Shown: positions 1 to 7,736 of the stretch, piece after piece
Position numbering within the stretch: position 1 is the first letter of the stretch
Layout of the letters: the number at the start of each line of letters is the position of its first letter
DNA from: Colimorpha_A sp045591885
GTDB taxonomy: Bacteria > Bacillota > Clostridia > Oscillospirales > CAG-272
Assembly (NCBI GenBank): GCA_045591885.1
Contig: JAZNTT010000019.1
Coordinates: 1 to 47,502 of the forward strand
Length of the DNA: 47,502 nucleotides
Reading direction: 5' to 3'
Made by a program: the position numbers and the translations under genes
The notes under the pieces: generated by a model
What the model was told of the DNA's origin: nothing
Database searches by the model: none
What the model saw: the letters and a program-made list of their open reading frames with translations, nothing else

Positions 1-1
1 G

Positions 2-898
2 CTTGGTGTGGAACGCCCTGATATCCCCGAGCATTTGAAGGTAACATCCCTTCTATACAAATCTCAAATCGAGCGTAACCAGATTATGTTACAGCTATCC
101 AAGGTACAAAATCACTTTATGAGATATTTGCAAGTGGGTGGATTTCCCGAGCTCGCACTCGCCGACAATGATCTTATGGCACAGCAGGTGATGCGTGAGG
201 ATGTTGTAGATAAAGTACTCAAGAGGGACCTTCCCTCGCTATATAACATTCGCAACGCGACAGAATTAGAGCGAATTTTCTTGTATTTGTGTAGCGTTTC
301 CTCCGAAATTGTTTCCATAGAAGCTATTACCAAAGAATTGAACGGAGTATCTCGCACAACTGTAGAGAATTATATTCAATTCTTGGAAAGTGCAAACTTG
401 ATTTTCCAAAGCTGGCCTGTAGATATGGCCGGTAAGAAGGTACTGAAAGCAAGACCGAAAATCTATATTGCAGATGCTGCAATCAGAAATGCCGTGCTAA
501 TGGATGATTCCATTATGACTGATCCCACAGGAATGGGCAAAGTTGTCGAAACCGCTGTCTACAAGCACGTTGCCGCCTTCTACTATCAATTTGCGACTTC
601 TGTTGGATATTTCAGAGGTGGAAGAAAGAACAAAGAAATTGATGTTGTGGTTGACTATCCCAATATCAAAAACATTCTGATTGAAGTGAAATACCGTGAA
701 GGTGCGCCGATCGCAGACGACGATGCTATCGTTGAATTATGCGAGGAAGCCTCTGCAGCTATTGTTGTAACCAAAACGGCAACAGACTTTGGCGTGCACA
801 ACACACCGAGCGGAAAGAATCTACTCAGAATTCCGGCGTTTGCTTTTTTGTATTTACTTGGAAACGCCGAAAAGCATGGATATCGCGGAATAGAATAA
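2..898 (+). CDS. AAA/DUF4143 family ATPase, C-terminal part (cut by window edge)
   Basis: This is the C-terminal two thirds of an ATP-binding protein of the AAA_14 plus DUF4143 family. The reading frame is open to the left edge, so the Walker motifs lie outside the window and the GTG at position 8 is not the real start. The visible part has the family hallmark YLQVGGFPEL near its beginning. A winged-helix-like stretch follows (SIEAITKELNGVSRTTVENYIQFLE), here quoted only by its ends: SIEAITKEL to IQFLE. The C-terminal domain is PD-(D/E)XK-like, with EIDVVVDY and LIEVKYRE supplying the Asp and Glu-x-Lys. Members are often attributed to mobile or defence contexts, but their biochemical role is unclear. 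A second full-length relative lies downstream. The family is confident; the function is not. Confidence 0.8.
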   Translation, partial: LGVERPDIPEHLKVTSLLYKSQIERNQIMLQLSKVQNHFMRYLQVGGFPELALADNDLMAQQVMREDVVDKVLKRDLPSLYNIRNATELERIFLYLCSVSSEIVSIEAITKELNGVSRTTVENYIQFLESANLIFQSWPVDMAGKKVLKARPKIYIADAAIRNAVLMDDSIMTDPTGMGKVVETAVYKHVAAFYYQFATSVGYFRGGRKNKEIDVVVDYPNIKNILIEVKYREGAPIADDDAIVELCEEASAAIVVTKTATDFGVHNTPSGKNLLRIPAFAFLYLLGNAEKHGYRGIE

Positions 899-911
899 TC
901 ATTGAGCAAAC

Positions 912-1058
912 AAAAATAGTGACCGCCCGTCCCTTCGGCCTTGAGAAAGCCGTGCATTTTTCTCGGAAGGGGCAAGAAAGCGGTCACTAATTCTTTAAAT
1001 TTTGCGGAAATTAGGGACAGTGAGGGACAGAGCGAGCCTGTGTGACAGCTGCTCGAAA
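912..1058. repeat. 147-bp direct repeat, copy A
   Basis: This aligns end to end without gaps to the copy at 3744-3890, with scattered substitutions. The first 73 nt are bounded by a perfect 10-bp inverted repeat, TAGTGACCGC at 917-926 and GCGGTCACTA at 980-989, so the unit can fold as a hairpin in RNA or act as a small element with inverted ends. The right part contains GGAAATTAGGGACAGTGAGG and ends in GCTGCTCGAAA. It starts 14 nt after the stop codon of the first ATPase. No open frame is convincing inside it. Confidence 0.85.
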
Positions 1059-1095
1059 GAGGAGGAACCCTATCATTTTTGCGGTTATATGGCGT

Positions 1096-1140
1096 TTGTG
1101 GGGGTATAATTTGATTTTTAATTGAATTACACCCCCACAA
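1096..1140. repeat. 16-bp inverted repeat upstream of promoter
   Basis: The arms TTGTGGGGGTATAATT (1096-1111) and AATTACACCCCCACAA (1125-1140) match in 15 of 16 positions around a 13-nt AT-rich loop. The right arm ends 3 nt before the -35 box of the next promoter. It could be an operator or a hairpin ending transcription from the upstream ATPase. There is no clear T-tract on the plus strand, which makes an operator the slightly better guess. Confidence 0.6.
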
Positions 1141-1143
1141 CAC

Positions 1144-1172
1144 TTGACTTTTTAAAAGAAATATGTTATAAT
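1144..1172 (+). promoter_or_regulatory. sigma-A promoter for ATPase module
   Basis: TTGACT (1144-1149) and TATAAT (1167-1172) are separated by exactly 17 nt. It drives the ATPase starting at 1202 and probably the 335-aa gene behind it. The 5' leader is short and contains GGACACGGGGGTTCGA (1183-1198), which nearly duplicates the tRNA-like fragment at 3906-3921. Confidence 0.85.
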
Positions 1173-1201
1173 CTGATCAAAAGGACACGGGGGTTCGATT
1201 G

Positions 1202-2431
1202 ATGAGTACAAAAATCTACAAACGGCAATATTACATTGACAAAATAAGAGGCTTTTATAAAAGCGATTTGATCAAAGTAATCAGCGGTATTCGCCGTTGC
1301 GGAAAGTCTTGCTTTCTTCTTTCTGTCATGGAAGATTTGGAAAAAAGCGGTGTTGCCGAAAAAGACATTATTTATCTGAATCTTGACAAAAGAGGCTTTA
1401 CAAATATCAAAACACCGGAAGCGCTTGAGTCTGCGCTGAACGCGAGAATCACGGACGACAATTTCAAATACATTTTCATTGACGAGATCCAGAACGTCAA
1501 GGGCTTTGAGCAGGTAGTCAACGCATTCCGCGAGGATGGAAATTTCTCTGTTTTCATTACCGGTTCCAACTCCTATCTGCTCAGCGGCGAGCTTGCAACC
1601 AAGCTTACAGGACGTTATATCGAGATCGAAATGTTCCCGCTCAATTTCCGAGAGTTTTTAGAAATGAAAAAGTTTCTCGGAAAGAGTGTGGATTCCAATC
1701 TTTCTGCAGAGTTTAACGAATATATCCGCTATGGCGGTTTTCCGAAGGTTTTGGAATTTGACCGCCCCGACGATAAGGATCTTTACGTCAAAGGCGTTAT
1801 CGATCAGATTCTCAGCAAGGACGTTGTGGGACACAGGATCATCAAAAATAAAGTGGTATTCGACCGCGTGATGACCTATGTGATCAACAACTTCGGTGCA
1901 ACAACGAGTCTTTCGTCTATCGCAGAGTATATGGAGAAGCAGGAAAAGATTTCCGTCAAGACCGAAACACTGAACAAGTATCTCGACATTCTCGAAAAAG
2001 CAAAGATCATTTACAAGTGCCCCCGCTTTGATATCAAATCGAAAAAATCTCTTCGCGGAGAGCAAAAGTATTATCTTGCGGACCTCGGTATATATTTTGC
2101 ACGCAACGTAGATGCAAGAATCAACTACGGTCCGTCTCTTGAGAATATTGTTTACACCTATCTGAGCGCAAAGGGATACAAGATCAGCGTGGGCCGTATC
2201 GGAAAGCTGGAGTGTGATTTTATCACCCGCACAAACGATGAATACCGCTACGTACAGGTAGCCATGACGATTATGGATCCTACAACCGAGGAGCGCGAAT
2301 ACAAGCCTTTCTCCACCATCCGCGATAACTACCCAAAAATTTTGTTAACGCTTGATCCGCTGCTTCAAAAACGAGACGGTGTCGTTCACAAGAACATTAT
2401 GGACTTCATTGCAAATGATGAAAAAATTTAA
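1202..2431 (+). CDS. AAA/DUF4143 family ATPase, full length
   Basis: This is a 409-aa ATP-binding protein of the same family as the truncated gene at the left edge. The Walker A is GIRRCGKS (about residues 29-36). The Walker B is YIFIDEIQ, followed by a sensor-like stretch FITGSNSYLL. The family signature YGGFPKVL leads into the DUF4143 domain. The C-terminal nuclease-like core is degenerate: ECDF is kept, but the expected Glu-x-Lys is replaced in YVQVA. ATG at 1202 is chosen over TTG at 1199; GGGGG at 1189-1193 is the best-placed ribosome binding site. The next gene follows after 18 nt, so the two are probably co-transcribed. The substrate and the meaning of the ATPase activity are unknown. 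Confidence 0.85.
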   Translation: MSTKIYKRQYYIDKIRGFYKSDLIKVISGIRRCGKSCFLLSVMEDLEKSGVAEKDIIYLNLDKRGFTNIKTPEALESALNARITDDNFKYIFIDEIQNVKGFEQVVNAFREDGNFSVFITGSNSYLLSGELATKLTGRYIEIEMFPLNFREFLEMKKFLGKSVDSNLSAEFNEYIRYGGFPKVLEFDRPDDKDLYVKGVIDQILSKDVVGHRIIKNKVVFDRVMTYVINNFGATTSLSSIAEYMEKQEKISVKTETLNKYLDILEKAKIIYKCPRFDIKSKKSLRGEQKYYLADLGIYFARNVDARINYGPSLENIVYTYLSAKGYKISVGRIGKLECDFITRTNDEYRYVQVAMTIMDPTTEEREYKPFSTIRDNYPKILLTLDPLLQKRDGVVHKNIMDFIANDEKI

Positions 2432-2449
2432 AATGCATTTGGTGGTATT

Positions 2450-3457
2450 ATGAAGCAGAAACTGAAAGAAAAATGGTTGCGCCTATACTTTCTTGCCAAC
2501 CAAATAGCCGCCATCGATCCGTGGGAGGATTTTGCAGAAAAAGATCGCTTCACATATATTTGGAAAGATAAAAGCAAAGAAGTTTACTTTTCATTCATAA
2601 GCGAATCTGCGGAGCGTTTTGGAATTGCGTGCTATGTCGGTACTGAAGATTACGTGCGCGCAAGAGCAAGGCTGACTTCCAAAAACGAAAAGCACGAGCC
2701 GACATTTATGCTGCAGAACGCTTATATTTGTCTTTGGAATAATCGAGAAGATATTAGCAAGAAAGATTACGAATTGATCAAGGAACTCGGCTTTAAGTTC
2801 CGCGGCAAAGGAGCTTGGCTACATTTTGACCGCTACGAGATCGGATACGTCCCAACTCCCCTTGAAGAAAAAGATATTGATTTCCTTACGACAGCTTTTG
2901 AGAACTTACACATGATGCTTCGGGCTGTCTATGAGCAGGGCTTGGATCCGGAATTTGATAAAGATAAAAACCTCGTTCGTTGGTATGAGCCGAAGGATAA
3001 ATTGTATTATACGCATCCTTTTGAAATGGAGATTCCCAAGGACATTATTACACATCCGGTGGTGACTGTTCAGGAAAATGATTGGATGCGCCAGGTTCGT
3101 TCTATGAAAAACGCAGATTATTCTGTGGAGCTCGACTGGTCGTATCTCGATATTATCTATGACGATGTTGACGGACGCGAAACCTTTCCTCGCTTACTTC
3201 TTGCCGTTGAACCAAAGAATCAATTTATTCTTGTTAACGAGATGCTTTCACCGTCTCATAATCAACCCGGAGTTATATTCAATGTGCTGGACCATTTTGT
3301 AGAGCGATACGGCAAACCCGCAGAAATCATTATTTGTGACGAGGATTTACACGGTATTCTTGCGGATGCTTGCAGTAAGGTGAACATCAAGCTCACAAAG
3401 AAAAAGAAACTTCCGGCCGTACAAAAAGCAAGAAAAGAAATTCTTTCCAGATTATAA
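2450..3457 (+). CDS. 335-aa protein of unknown function (possible DUF7309/DUF6930 type)
   Basis: This soluble protein has no signal peptide or membrane segment. It begins with the basic helix MKQKLKEKWLRLYFLANQI. Aromatic-rich segments follow: FTYIWKDK, VYFSFISESAERFG and a central GKGAWLHFDRYEIGY. The C-terminal third contains FILVNEMLSPSHNQPG and ends with a lysine-rich tail. The layout resembles a Firmicutes family I recall as DUF7309 plus DUF6930, but I hold this loosely. It follows the ATPase in an apparent two-gene operon and is closed by a terminator 9 nt after the stop. No catalytic motif is recognised. Its setting between direct repeats suggests cargo of a small mobile or accessory module. 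Confidence 0.7.
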   Translation: MKQKLKEKWLRLYFLANQIAAIDPWEDFAEKDRFTYIWKDKSKEVYFSFISESAERFGIACYVGTEDYVRARARLTSKNEKHEPTFMLQNAYICLWNNREDISKKDYELIKELGFKFRGKGAWLHFDRYEIGYVPTPLEEKDIDFLTTAFENLHMMLRAVYEQGLDPEFDKDKNLVRWYEPKDKLYYTHPFEMEIPKDIITHPVVTVQENDWMRQVRSMKNADYSVELDWSYLDIIYDDVDGRETFPRLLLAVEPKNQFILVNEMLSPSHNQPGVIFNVLDHFVERYGKPAEIIICDEDLHGILADACSKVNIKLTKKKKLPAVQKARKEILSRL

Positions 3458-3465
3458 TATTTCTC

Positions 3466-3494
3466 TCTCCCGAGCGCTCCTCGGGAGATTTTTT
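3466..3494 (+). terminator. Intrinsic terminator of ATPase module
   Basis: The perfect 9-bp stem TCTCCCGAG / CTCGGGAGA (3466-3474, 3480-3488) has a 5-nt loop and is followed by TTTTTT. It lies directly after the 335-aa gene. Confidence 0.9.
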
Positions 3495-3684
3495 ATGTGC
3501 AAAATTTTCTGCCTTTCAGTTTCCTAACAGTTTTCCGAAATAGCCCCATTTTTAGCTTGTTTTGCGCTTTTCTTAAGGATAGGCAAGGACGACGAAGGAC
3601 GGCAAATGACTGATTATAAGTGACGTCGACAAAAACCACCTCAGGGTTCGAATTTTGACGGCTTTTTAACACTTTTTTGCTCAC

Positions 3685-3713
3685 TTGAAAAAGCATTTGA
3701 ACTGTGATACAAT
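3685..3713 (+). promoter_or_regulatory. Promoter upstream of repeat copy B
   Basis: TTGAAA (3685-3690) and TACAAT (3708-3713) have a 17-nt spacer. The predicted start near 3720 would transcribe the 147-bp repeat and the tRNA-like fragment before reaching tatD 310 nt further on. It may serve tatD with a long leader or express the repeat as a small RNA. The stretch 3495-3684 before it shows no gene; it contains another GGGTTCGAA motif at 3644-3652. Confidence 0.6.
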
Positions 3714-3743
3714 GGTTTCAGAACTATTTTACGGTCTGTGGAT

Positions 3744-3890
3744 CAAAATAGTGACCGCCCATCCCTCCCGCCTTGCATTAGCCGTGCATTTTTCTCGGAA
3801 GGGGCAATAAAGCGGTCACTAATTGCTTGATTTTTGCGGAAATTAGGGATAGTGAGGGACAGAAAGAGCCTGCTTTACAGCTGCTCGAAA
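3744..3890. repeat. 147-bp direct repeat, copy B
   Basis: This is the second copy of the unit at 912-1058, in the same orientation. Its 10-bp inverted ends are intact (TAGTGACCGC at 3749-3758, GCGGTCACTA at 3812-3821). In this copy the tRNA-like fragment follows after about 15 nt. In copy A the related fragment lies about 125 nt away, with the inverted repeat and promoter in between. Conserved ends with a variable interior loop suggest selection on the hairpin or recent duplication. Confidence 0.85.
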
Positions 3891-3932
3891 TCAGTTTGTC
3901 TTAACGGACACGAGGGTTCGAATCCCCCTGCA
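3890..3932 (+). other. tRNA-like 3'-half fragment (possible tRNA-Ser remnant)
   Basis: This reads like the 3' side of a long-variable-arm tRNA. ATCAG fits the anticodon 3' stem. TGTC-TTAACG-GACA forms a 4-bp variable arm, and GAGGG-TTCGAAT-CCCCC a T arm with one mismatch. No matching D arm or acceptor 5' strand is present upstream, where the 147-bp repeat sits instead, and there is no CCA end. It is therefore a fragment, not a working gene. A shorter version, GGACACGGGGGTTCGA, lies at 1183-1198. Integration into a tRNA gene would explain such scars, but this is inference. Confidence 0.4.
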
Positions 3933-4032
3933 AAAAGGCCGCAGTTTTAACGAATTACGATCTTTCCTTTGCTTTGTAAGCATTTAGACAATTCCGTATT
4001 TATTAACATATAGTGAGAAAGGTTTTGCTGAA

Positions 4033-4845
4033 ATGAGCAAATTATTCGATACTCACGCCCACTATTTTGCCGAAAAATTCAACGAGCTTGAGGGCGGAGC
4101 GGAAGCGATTTTGTTATCCGAAAAATTCCGTGAAACGGTCGGAAAGGTAATATGCGTTGGCTCGGATCCGTCGAACGTACATATTTCGACTGATCTTGCA
4201 AGAAAATACGATTTCATGTACGCCGCGGTAGGGATTCATCCCGATGATGCTCAGAATATGTGCAAAAAGTCCCCGGACGAGGAGATATATGATTGCGTTG
4301 AGTCACTTATTGCTGATGAGACAACGAGAAAAGACAACAAGATCGTCGCCGTAGGCGAGATAGGATTCGATTACTTTTGTCAACCCGTAGATAAGCATTT
4401 GCAGTACGAATACTTTTCAAAGCAAATGGAGATTGCGAAAAAGTACGGTCTTCCCGTCATCATTCACAACCGCAACGCGCACGGCGACACGTTCAATATG
4501 ATATGCCGTTATCCTGAGGTCACAGGCGTGCTTCACAGCTGTTCAATGAGCGCGGAAATGGTCAAGGAATTCGTCAAAAGGGGCTGGTATATCTCCTTTT
4601 CGGGAACTGTAACTTTTGAAAATGCCGAAAAAGTCCGTTCTGCCTGCCGCGCAGTGCCTCTTCACAGACTTCTTATTGAAACCGATGCGCCGTACCTTGC
4701 CCCCATGCCATATCGCGGCAAGGTAAACCATTCAATTCTGATGAAAGAGGTCTGCGCTGCCGTAGCCGAATGCCGCGGTATTACTACCGACGAAATGGCG
4801 AAGATTACCTACGCAAACGCATGTAAGCTTTTTAACGTGCGATAA
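4033..4845 (+). CDS. TatD family metal-dependent hydrolase
   Basis: This 270-aa protein has the usual TatD length and fold markers, in order. DTHAH at residues 6-10 supplies metal-binding His. VGEIGFDY carries the metal-bridging Glu. IIHNRN and LHSCS supply further His ligands. ETDAPYLAP contains the C-terminal Asp. Such enzymes are 3'-5' exonucleases or DNases acting in the cytoplasm. The ribosome binding site is GAGAAAGG upstream of the ATG. No metG or rsmA neighbour is present. It is followed by a decayed gene and a shared terminator. Confidence 0.93.
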   Translation: MSKLFDTHAHYFAEKFNELEGGAEAILLSEKFRETVGKVICVGSDPSNVHISTDLARKYDFMYAAVGIHPDDAQNMCKKSPDEEIYDCVESLIADETTRKDNKIVAVGEIGFDYFCQPVDKHLQYEYFSKQMEIAKKYGLPVIIHNRNAHGDTFNMICRYPEVTGVLHSCSMSAEMVKEFVKRGWYISFSGTVTFENAEKVRSACRAVPLHRLLIETDAPYLAPMPYRGKVNHSILMKEVCAAVAECRGITTDEMAKITYANACKLFNVR

Positions 4846-4847
4846 TT

Positions 4848-5128
4848 ATGCAAAAATTCAGGGGCGCAACCTACGTCAAGGAGGTTGTCAAGAATATGGA
4901 AAACGCGATTCGTCTTCCCTCGGCGTTACAACTTCGGCATCGAAACAACGAAGTCGATGTATGATATAACGAAGGTTTTTTCGGCAAAAACTCAATGCTT
5001 AACGATACGCTTCCCCGCCGCACAATTTGACGATGAACTGCGAAAGGGCTCGTATATACGGTGTGGTTTTCAGCAGCGTCGAGGAGGGGCTAAAAAAATG
5101 CGCTAAGGATCACGGATACATAAAATAA
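4848..5128 (+). pseudogene. Decayed small gene after tatD
   Basis: Coding-like segments appear in different frames. An ATG 2 nt after the tatD stop opens 38 codons (KFRGATYVKEVVKNMENAIR is typical). A second frame contains NFGIETTKSMYDITKVFSAK. A third, ending at 5128, gives ARIYGVVFSSVEEGLKKCAK and ends DHGYIK before TAA. Together they look like one protein of about 90 residues broken by frameshifts. I do not recognise the family. Alternatives are two unrelated tiny peptides or chance. A terminator follows at once. Confidence 0.3.
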
Positions 5129-5133
5129 TATCA

Positions 5134-5161
5134 AAAACGGCTTCCGTTCGGAAGCCGTTTT
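5134..5161. terminator. Bidirectional terminator
   Basis: The perfect 12-bp stem AAAACGGCTTCC / GGAAGCCGTTTT has a GTTC loop. The A-rich left flank and T-rich right flank let it end transcripts from both the tatD side and the SipW operon. Confidence 0.9.
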
Positions 5162-5166
5162 AATTA

Positions 5167-6159
5167 TCAGGAAACCGTTACAGTACTAACGGTATCGCCG
5201 ATTACTTCAATATAATATTTAGCGTTTCTGCTTGCCCTGAACGTAAGCGTTTGACTGCCCTGCGCGCCTGCACGGACACTGACAAGCTTCATTGAGGAAT
5301 CGTAGACCTTAACGGTTGCAGAATCCCCGTCCTGAACTGTCAGCGTAATATCTGTTTGAGACGTTTTGGTTATCGTATAATATACCGGCGTTTGTTCATC
5401 GTCTGCGCTTACCTGCAAGTCCATACCGGTATTTGCGTATATTGCGTTACTTGTCGACGTACCAAGCTCCCCTGCCTGCCAATTATCGGTATCAAAGGCG
5501 GGGTCGATAGCGAGACCGAGAATAGGGTTCGAATAATACTTACTCGGAGCGTAACCCATCTCCGTAACGACCGCTTCCCACTTTCCCGTTTCGGAATTGA
5601 GCTTTAATGTCGTTCTGAATATCGGATAGATATTGGTTCCTATAGGAACAGTCGGTGCTCGGCGTGCACCGAGATCAACGCTCGTCGTATACAGATAATA
5701 GGTATCATCCGAGCCATCGGGGAAAACGAGCATAAAAGCAAGCTCGTTCGTCGCCTCGTTCAGCGCAAAATAGTTTGAAATGCTGTCATCTTCCCAAAGG
5801 TCCATGCTTCCGAGCTGGTCTGCGTCACGCCAGAAAATGCCTTTTCGCTCACTGATTCTTTTATTTATATAAGAGTCACTGCCTTTATTCAGTCCGAGGT
5901 TTACCTTCCGACCGTCCGAAACGTACTCACCGTTAAGTATCGCATCGATAAGTGCAATATGGTTTTTACCGTGAGTCGTATCGTTCGGAAGTACCTCAGA
6001 GCCCTCCCAAGGCGCAACTGCGGTCAGAACATGGATCAAAATAGACTGCGGAGACGAGCCGTAATACTGCCAATATGCGAAAACGCCCGAATTCGCAAAT
6101 CCAAACGTCAGCGAGACCAAAAGGAAGAGCGCAATGGAAATGTAGCTTATCTTCTTCAT
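5167..6159 (-). CDS. Exported protein with SipW-type signal peptide, 330 aa
   Basis: The N terminus (MKKISYISIALFLLVSLTFG, then GVFAYWQYY) matches the SipW-dependent signal type: a hydrophobic stretch followed by an Ala-Tyr/Trp-Trp/Asn motif also seen in the 198-aa protein of this operon. The mature part is rich in Thr, Ser and Asp and ends in a beta-rich domain (YYTITKTSQTDITLTVQDG). That domain resembles pre-peptidase C-terminal or fibronectin-like folds. No catalytic motif is visible. The start codon overlaps the signal peptidase gene by 4 nt (ATGA), indicating translational coupling. It is probably an extracellular matrix or surface component processed by the neighbouring peptidase. Confidence 0.75.
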   Translation of the reverse strand: MKKISYISIALFLLVSLTFGFANSGVFAYWQYYGSSPQSILIHVLTAVAPWEGSEVLPNDTTHGKNHIALIDAILNGEYVSDGRKVNLGLNKGSDSYINKRISERKGIFWRDADQLGSMDLWEDDSISNYFALNEATNELAFMLVFPDGSDDTYYLYTTSVDLGARRAPTVPIGTNIYPIFRTTLKLNSETGKWEAVVTEMGYAPSKYYSNPILGLAIDPAFDTDNWQAGELGTSTSNAIYANTGMDLQVSADDEQTPVYYTITKTSQTDITLTVQDGDSATVKVYDSSMKLVSVRAGAQGSQTLTFRASRNAKYYIEVIGDTVSTVTVS

Positions 6160-7013
6160 TCCCCGTCACTTCCTTTTTGCCGCTTCGACAAACGGTAAAC
6201 GGTAAGAGCGTCTTCGTCAAGCTCTCCGTTATCGACCATAATCTTAACGCGTTCGTATTCCTTCTTCATGAACAGGTTGTCGATTATCGGCATAGCTATA
6301 AGAGTAAATACCAGAAGAAGAATGCAAAGTATACCGGCAGGAGACTGCATAAAGAAGACTAAGCTTCCAATATTAGGAATTCTCTCATCGCGGTATATGC
6401 TCTTCATCTGACTGTATTTTACGGGATAAACGTCAGCAAATGCGTTGGCATCACCCTGCATAAGGAAGTGTCTTTCGTTCGGATGCTCTTCGTTCGGTTC
6501 CTCGATTCGGACGACTCTGTGAACGTACATTGCGCCGTTAATATGCTCGTACACAATAATGTCATAGAGCTCTATCTCGTCCTCGGGCGGCAGTTCGTGC
6601 AGAACGATAAGGTCAAACATTTGCAGCTGATTATCAAGACCGTTATTAAACAGATACTTGTTACCCTCATATTTGACGCACATAGACGTACTGGCAACGA
6701 CCTTCAAGGCAGGCATGCCCTTTACAACCTTATTGCTGTCAGTTGCGGTAATTATTGCAACGATACCCGCCGCGCACAAGACAAGGCATACCACGCCGGT
6801 AATAATTTTGTCAATTATTCCGTAAGCGGAACGCCTTTTCTTTTTATTCAGTTTTTTAAGCACGCTTGCTTTTATCGTTTCATCTTCAAGTCCGGACGTG
6901 ATCAATCTTGCTTGCTGCTTTCCTATCACGGTTATAAGCCAGGAAAACGCCGCTGTTAGCAAAACAAAGACGAAAATGCAAACGAGAGTTATATAAAGAT
7001 TATAATCCTTCAT
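6156..7013 (-). CDS. sipW: SipW-type signal peptidase I (S26B)
   Basis: This is a 285-aa membrane signal peptidase of the archaeal/ER-like S26B group. N-terminal membrane segments lie at about residues 7-30 and 70-92. The catalytic Ser is in VASTSMC (Ser110). The second catalytic residue is the His of YVHRVV (His165), where bacterial-type enzymes have Lys. A GDANAFAD box and a C-terminal membrane segment (ILCILLLVFTLIAMPII) follow. The start is ATG at 7013 rather than the upstream TTG. Genes for two proteins with matching signals flank it, so it most likely processes them, as SipW processes TasA and TapA in Bacillus. The symbol is by family, not proven orthology. Confidence 0.88.
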   Translation of the reverse strand: MKDYNLYITLVCIFVFVLLTAAFSWLITVIGKQQARLITSGLEDETIKASVLKKLNKKKRRSAYGIIDKIITGVVCLVLCAAGIVAIITATDSNKVVKGMPALKVVASTSMCVKYEGNKYLFNNGLDNQLQMFDLIVLHELPPEDEIELYDIIVYEHINGAMYVHRVVRIEEPNEEHPNERHFLMQGDANAFADVYPVKYSQMKSIYRDERIPNIGSLVFFMQSPAGILCILLLVFTLIAMPIIDNLFMKKEYERVKIMVDNGELDEDALTVYRLSKRQKGSDGE

Positions 7014-7030
7014 AATATTTCTCAAAATGC

Positions 7031-7066
7031 ATAGGTGAACGGGCGTGTAGCATCCCGTTCACCTAT
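7031..7066 (-). terminator. Intra-operon hairpin between exported protein and sipW
   Basis: The perfect 13-bp inverted repeat ATAGGTGAACGGG / CCCGTTCACCTAT has a 10-nt loop. On the minus strand it is followed by GCATTTT, a weak U-tract. Its position between the first gene and sipW fits partial termination or mRNA stabilisation, giving more of the structural protein than of the peptidase. Confidence 0.6.
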
Positions 7067-7103
7067 TTTGATCCTTATTTAACTAATGAACTATTACGGG
7101 GTG

Positions 7104-7700
7104 TTATGCGATCTCGACGATGTTGATGTGGATCTGATAATCGCTCAGAATTCTTGCGAACTCGTCGTACTCTGCCTTGGTGTCAAGGATGAGCTCCTCA
7201 CCCTCGTAAAGAACGAGAGCGTCGATGATCTGATCATAAGAAATGGTAGTAGTCTTGCAAACTGCGCCGCCGTTAAGATCGAAGGTTGCCTTTGCGGGAT
7301 CAACGGATATTGCGTCTTTACCGTTGTACTTGCTTTCAGCGTTTATCTTGGTAACGCTGAGGGTTGCCTGCATCTTGATACCGTTATTTACAACGTCTGC
7401 GTCAGCACCTGCCTTAGGGGTAAAGGTGATAGCAATGTTTCCTACACCGGTAAGACCTGCCTTATGCTGGGTGTTGATGCCGCTTCCGCTTACGGTGCTC
7501 ATATCGTCAACGAGAAGAGTAAGTGCGGTAGTATCAGCAGTGATAGTACCCTTTTCTCCGTTATAAGAAACGGTAGCCATACCGATTCTGGGCTGAGCGG
7601 TAGCTCCGGTTGCGCCGCCCTGGAAGTAGTTCCATGCTGCGTATACGCCGCCGATGGTAAGAACCAAAGCGAGTGCAATGATAGTAGTTAATTTTTTCAT
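7104..7700 (-). CDS. TasA/CalY-like exported protein, 198 aa
   Basis: The signal region MKKLTTIIALALVLTIGGVY followed by AAWNYF is typical of SipW-dependent signal peptides. The mature chain is small, Ala/Thr/Gly-rich and predicted mostly beta. It resembles TasA/CalY-type matrix fibre proteins in size and location next to sipW. There is one Cys and no membrane anchor or sortase motif. It is first in the operon, has a strong ribosome binding site (GGAGGA) and a consensus promoter, and is followed by a hairpin; all point to high expression. Fibre formation is inferred from the family, not seen. Confidence 0.75.
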   Translation of the reverse strand: MKKLTTIIALALVLTIGGVYAAWNYFQGGATGATAQPRIGMATVSYNGEKGTITADTTALTLLVDDMSTVSGSGINTQHKAGLTGVGNIAITFTPKAGADADVVNNGIKMQATLSVTKINAESKYNGKDAISVDPAKATFDLNGGAVCKTTTISYDQIIDALVLYEGEELILDTKAEYDEFARILSDYQIHINIVEIA

Positions 7701-7736
7701 GATAATTCCTCCATAAGAATTAATATCTATGACGTC

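Noticed and set aside
1183..1198. tRNA T-arm as evidence of a complete tRNA gene
   Set aside because: Only the variable-arm end and half of a T arm are present; no acceptor or D arm can be formed here.
3493..3696. 67-codon minus-strand frame between the module terminator and repeat B
   Set aside because: No ribosome binding site, basic low-information sequence, and a promoter on the opposite strand overlaps its start.
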